DNA from: Deinococcus sp. YIM 134068
GTDB taxonomy: Bacteria > Deinococcota > Deinococci > Deinococcales > Deinococcaceae
Length of the DNA stretch: 64,000 nt
Direction: 5' to 3'
Assembly: GCF_036543075.1 (NCBI RefSeq)
Contig: NZ_JAZHPF010000003.1
Coordinates: 1 to 64,000 of the forward strand
Position 1 is the first letter of the stretch; the number at the start of each line of letters is the position of its first letter. The notes beneath the pieces were generated by a model. The model saw only the letters and a program-made list of their open reading frames with translations, was not told the origin of the DNA and made no database searches. Shown in pieces: positions 63,908 to 64,000 of the stretch. The translations under genes and the position numbers were made by a program.

Positions 63908-64000
63908 GCGAAGTACAGCTCCTTTCCACCTCAGCAGCACAAGCAAGACCCGACGGCCTTGCCCACACCCCCCAGCTTCCGCCATCGCCCACGCTTCAAG

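Overview
The window is high-GC DNA (about two-thirds G+C) that looks like a Deinococcus chromosome. The gene content fits: radA, recG and uvrC repair genes, a clpB with an HspR-type (HAIR) operator, bacillithiol synthesis (bshA), paired type I and type III glutamine synthetases, and many genes whose only visible start signal is a TANNNT -10 box 6-8 bases before the start codon (leaderless transcripts, a Deinococcus hallmark). No rRNA, tRNA, CRISPR array, transposase or prophage was seen.

Layout. 0-2.3 kb: DUF2087 gene overlapping radA, then a Thr/Asp-repeat exported protein. 2.3-6.7 kb (minus): clpB, a secreted Ig-like protein and a lipocalin-like lipoprotein. 7-12.5 kb (minus): a complete branched-chain amino acid ABC operon, livK-livH-livM-livG-livF, with a terminator after livK. 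12.7-16.5 kb: divergent glnA and type III glutamine synthetase. 16.7-23.5 kb: AAC(3)-type acetyltransferase, GNAT and zinc-ribbon pair, a TPR / NAD(P)HX repair / DUF4388 operon, rsmA and a PfkB sugar kinase. 24-31 kb: transglutaminase-like protein coupled to a gamma-glutamyltransferase, an esterase lipoprotein, an SDR and recG. 31-43 kb: methyltransferases, HAD, ComB-like, PhzF, Nudix and FAH genes, a frameshifted DUF2171 gene, a glycosidase-like lipoprotein, bshA, aspartate kinase and a PAP2 phosphatase. 43-51 kb: uvrC, a phosphoglycerate-mutase-like phosphatase, two alpha/beta hydrolases, a glyoxylate-type aminotransferase, a metallophosphatase and lnt. 51-55.3 kb (minus): malE-malF-malG. 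55.5-63.7 kb (minus): a catabolic cluster with a ribose-type ABC binding protein and double ATPase, extradiol dioxygenase, GntR regulator, amidohydrolase, GalB-like and GalC-like proteins, and a chimeric gene.

The most striking observations are: (i) the 3' end of the catabolic cluster is an in-frame fusion between the N-terminal part of an NAD-binding dehydrogenase and the C-terminal half of a tannase/feruloyl esterase, which reads as a deletion scar that may also have removed the missing ABC permease; (ii) at least 14 intergenic loci carry short tandem arrays with a strict period of 7 or 8 bases in which 5-6 bases are constant and about 2 vary from unit to unit, often at gene 3' ends and sometimes forming hairpins; (iii) a HAIR operator embedded in the clpB -35 region; (iv) pervasive leaderless promoters, including two back-to-back -10 boxes that abut exactly; (v) a DUF2171 gene broken at a G run. 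Gene starts below were chosen using leaderless -10 spacing, Shine-Dalgarno sites or stop/start overlaps where these exist.
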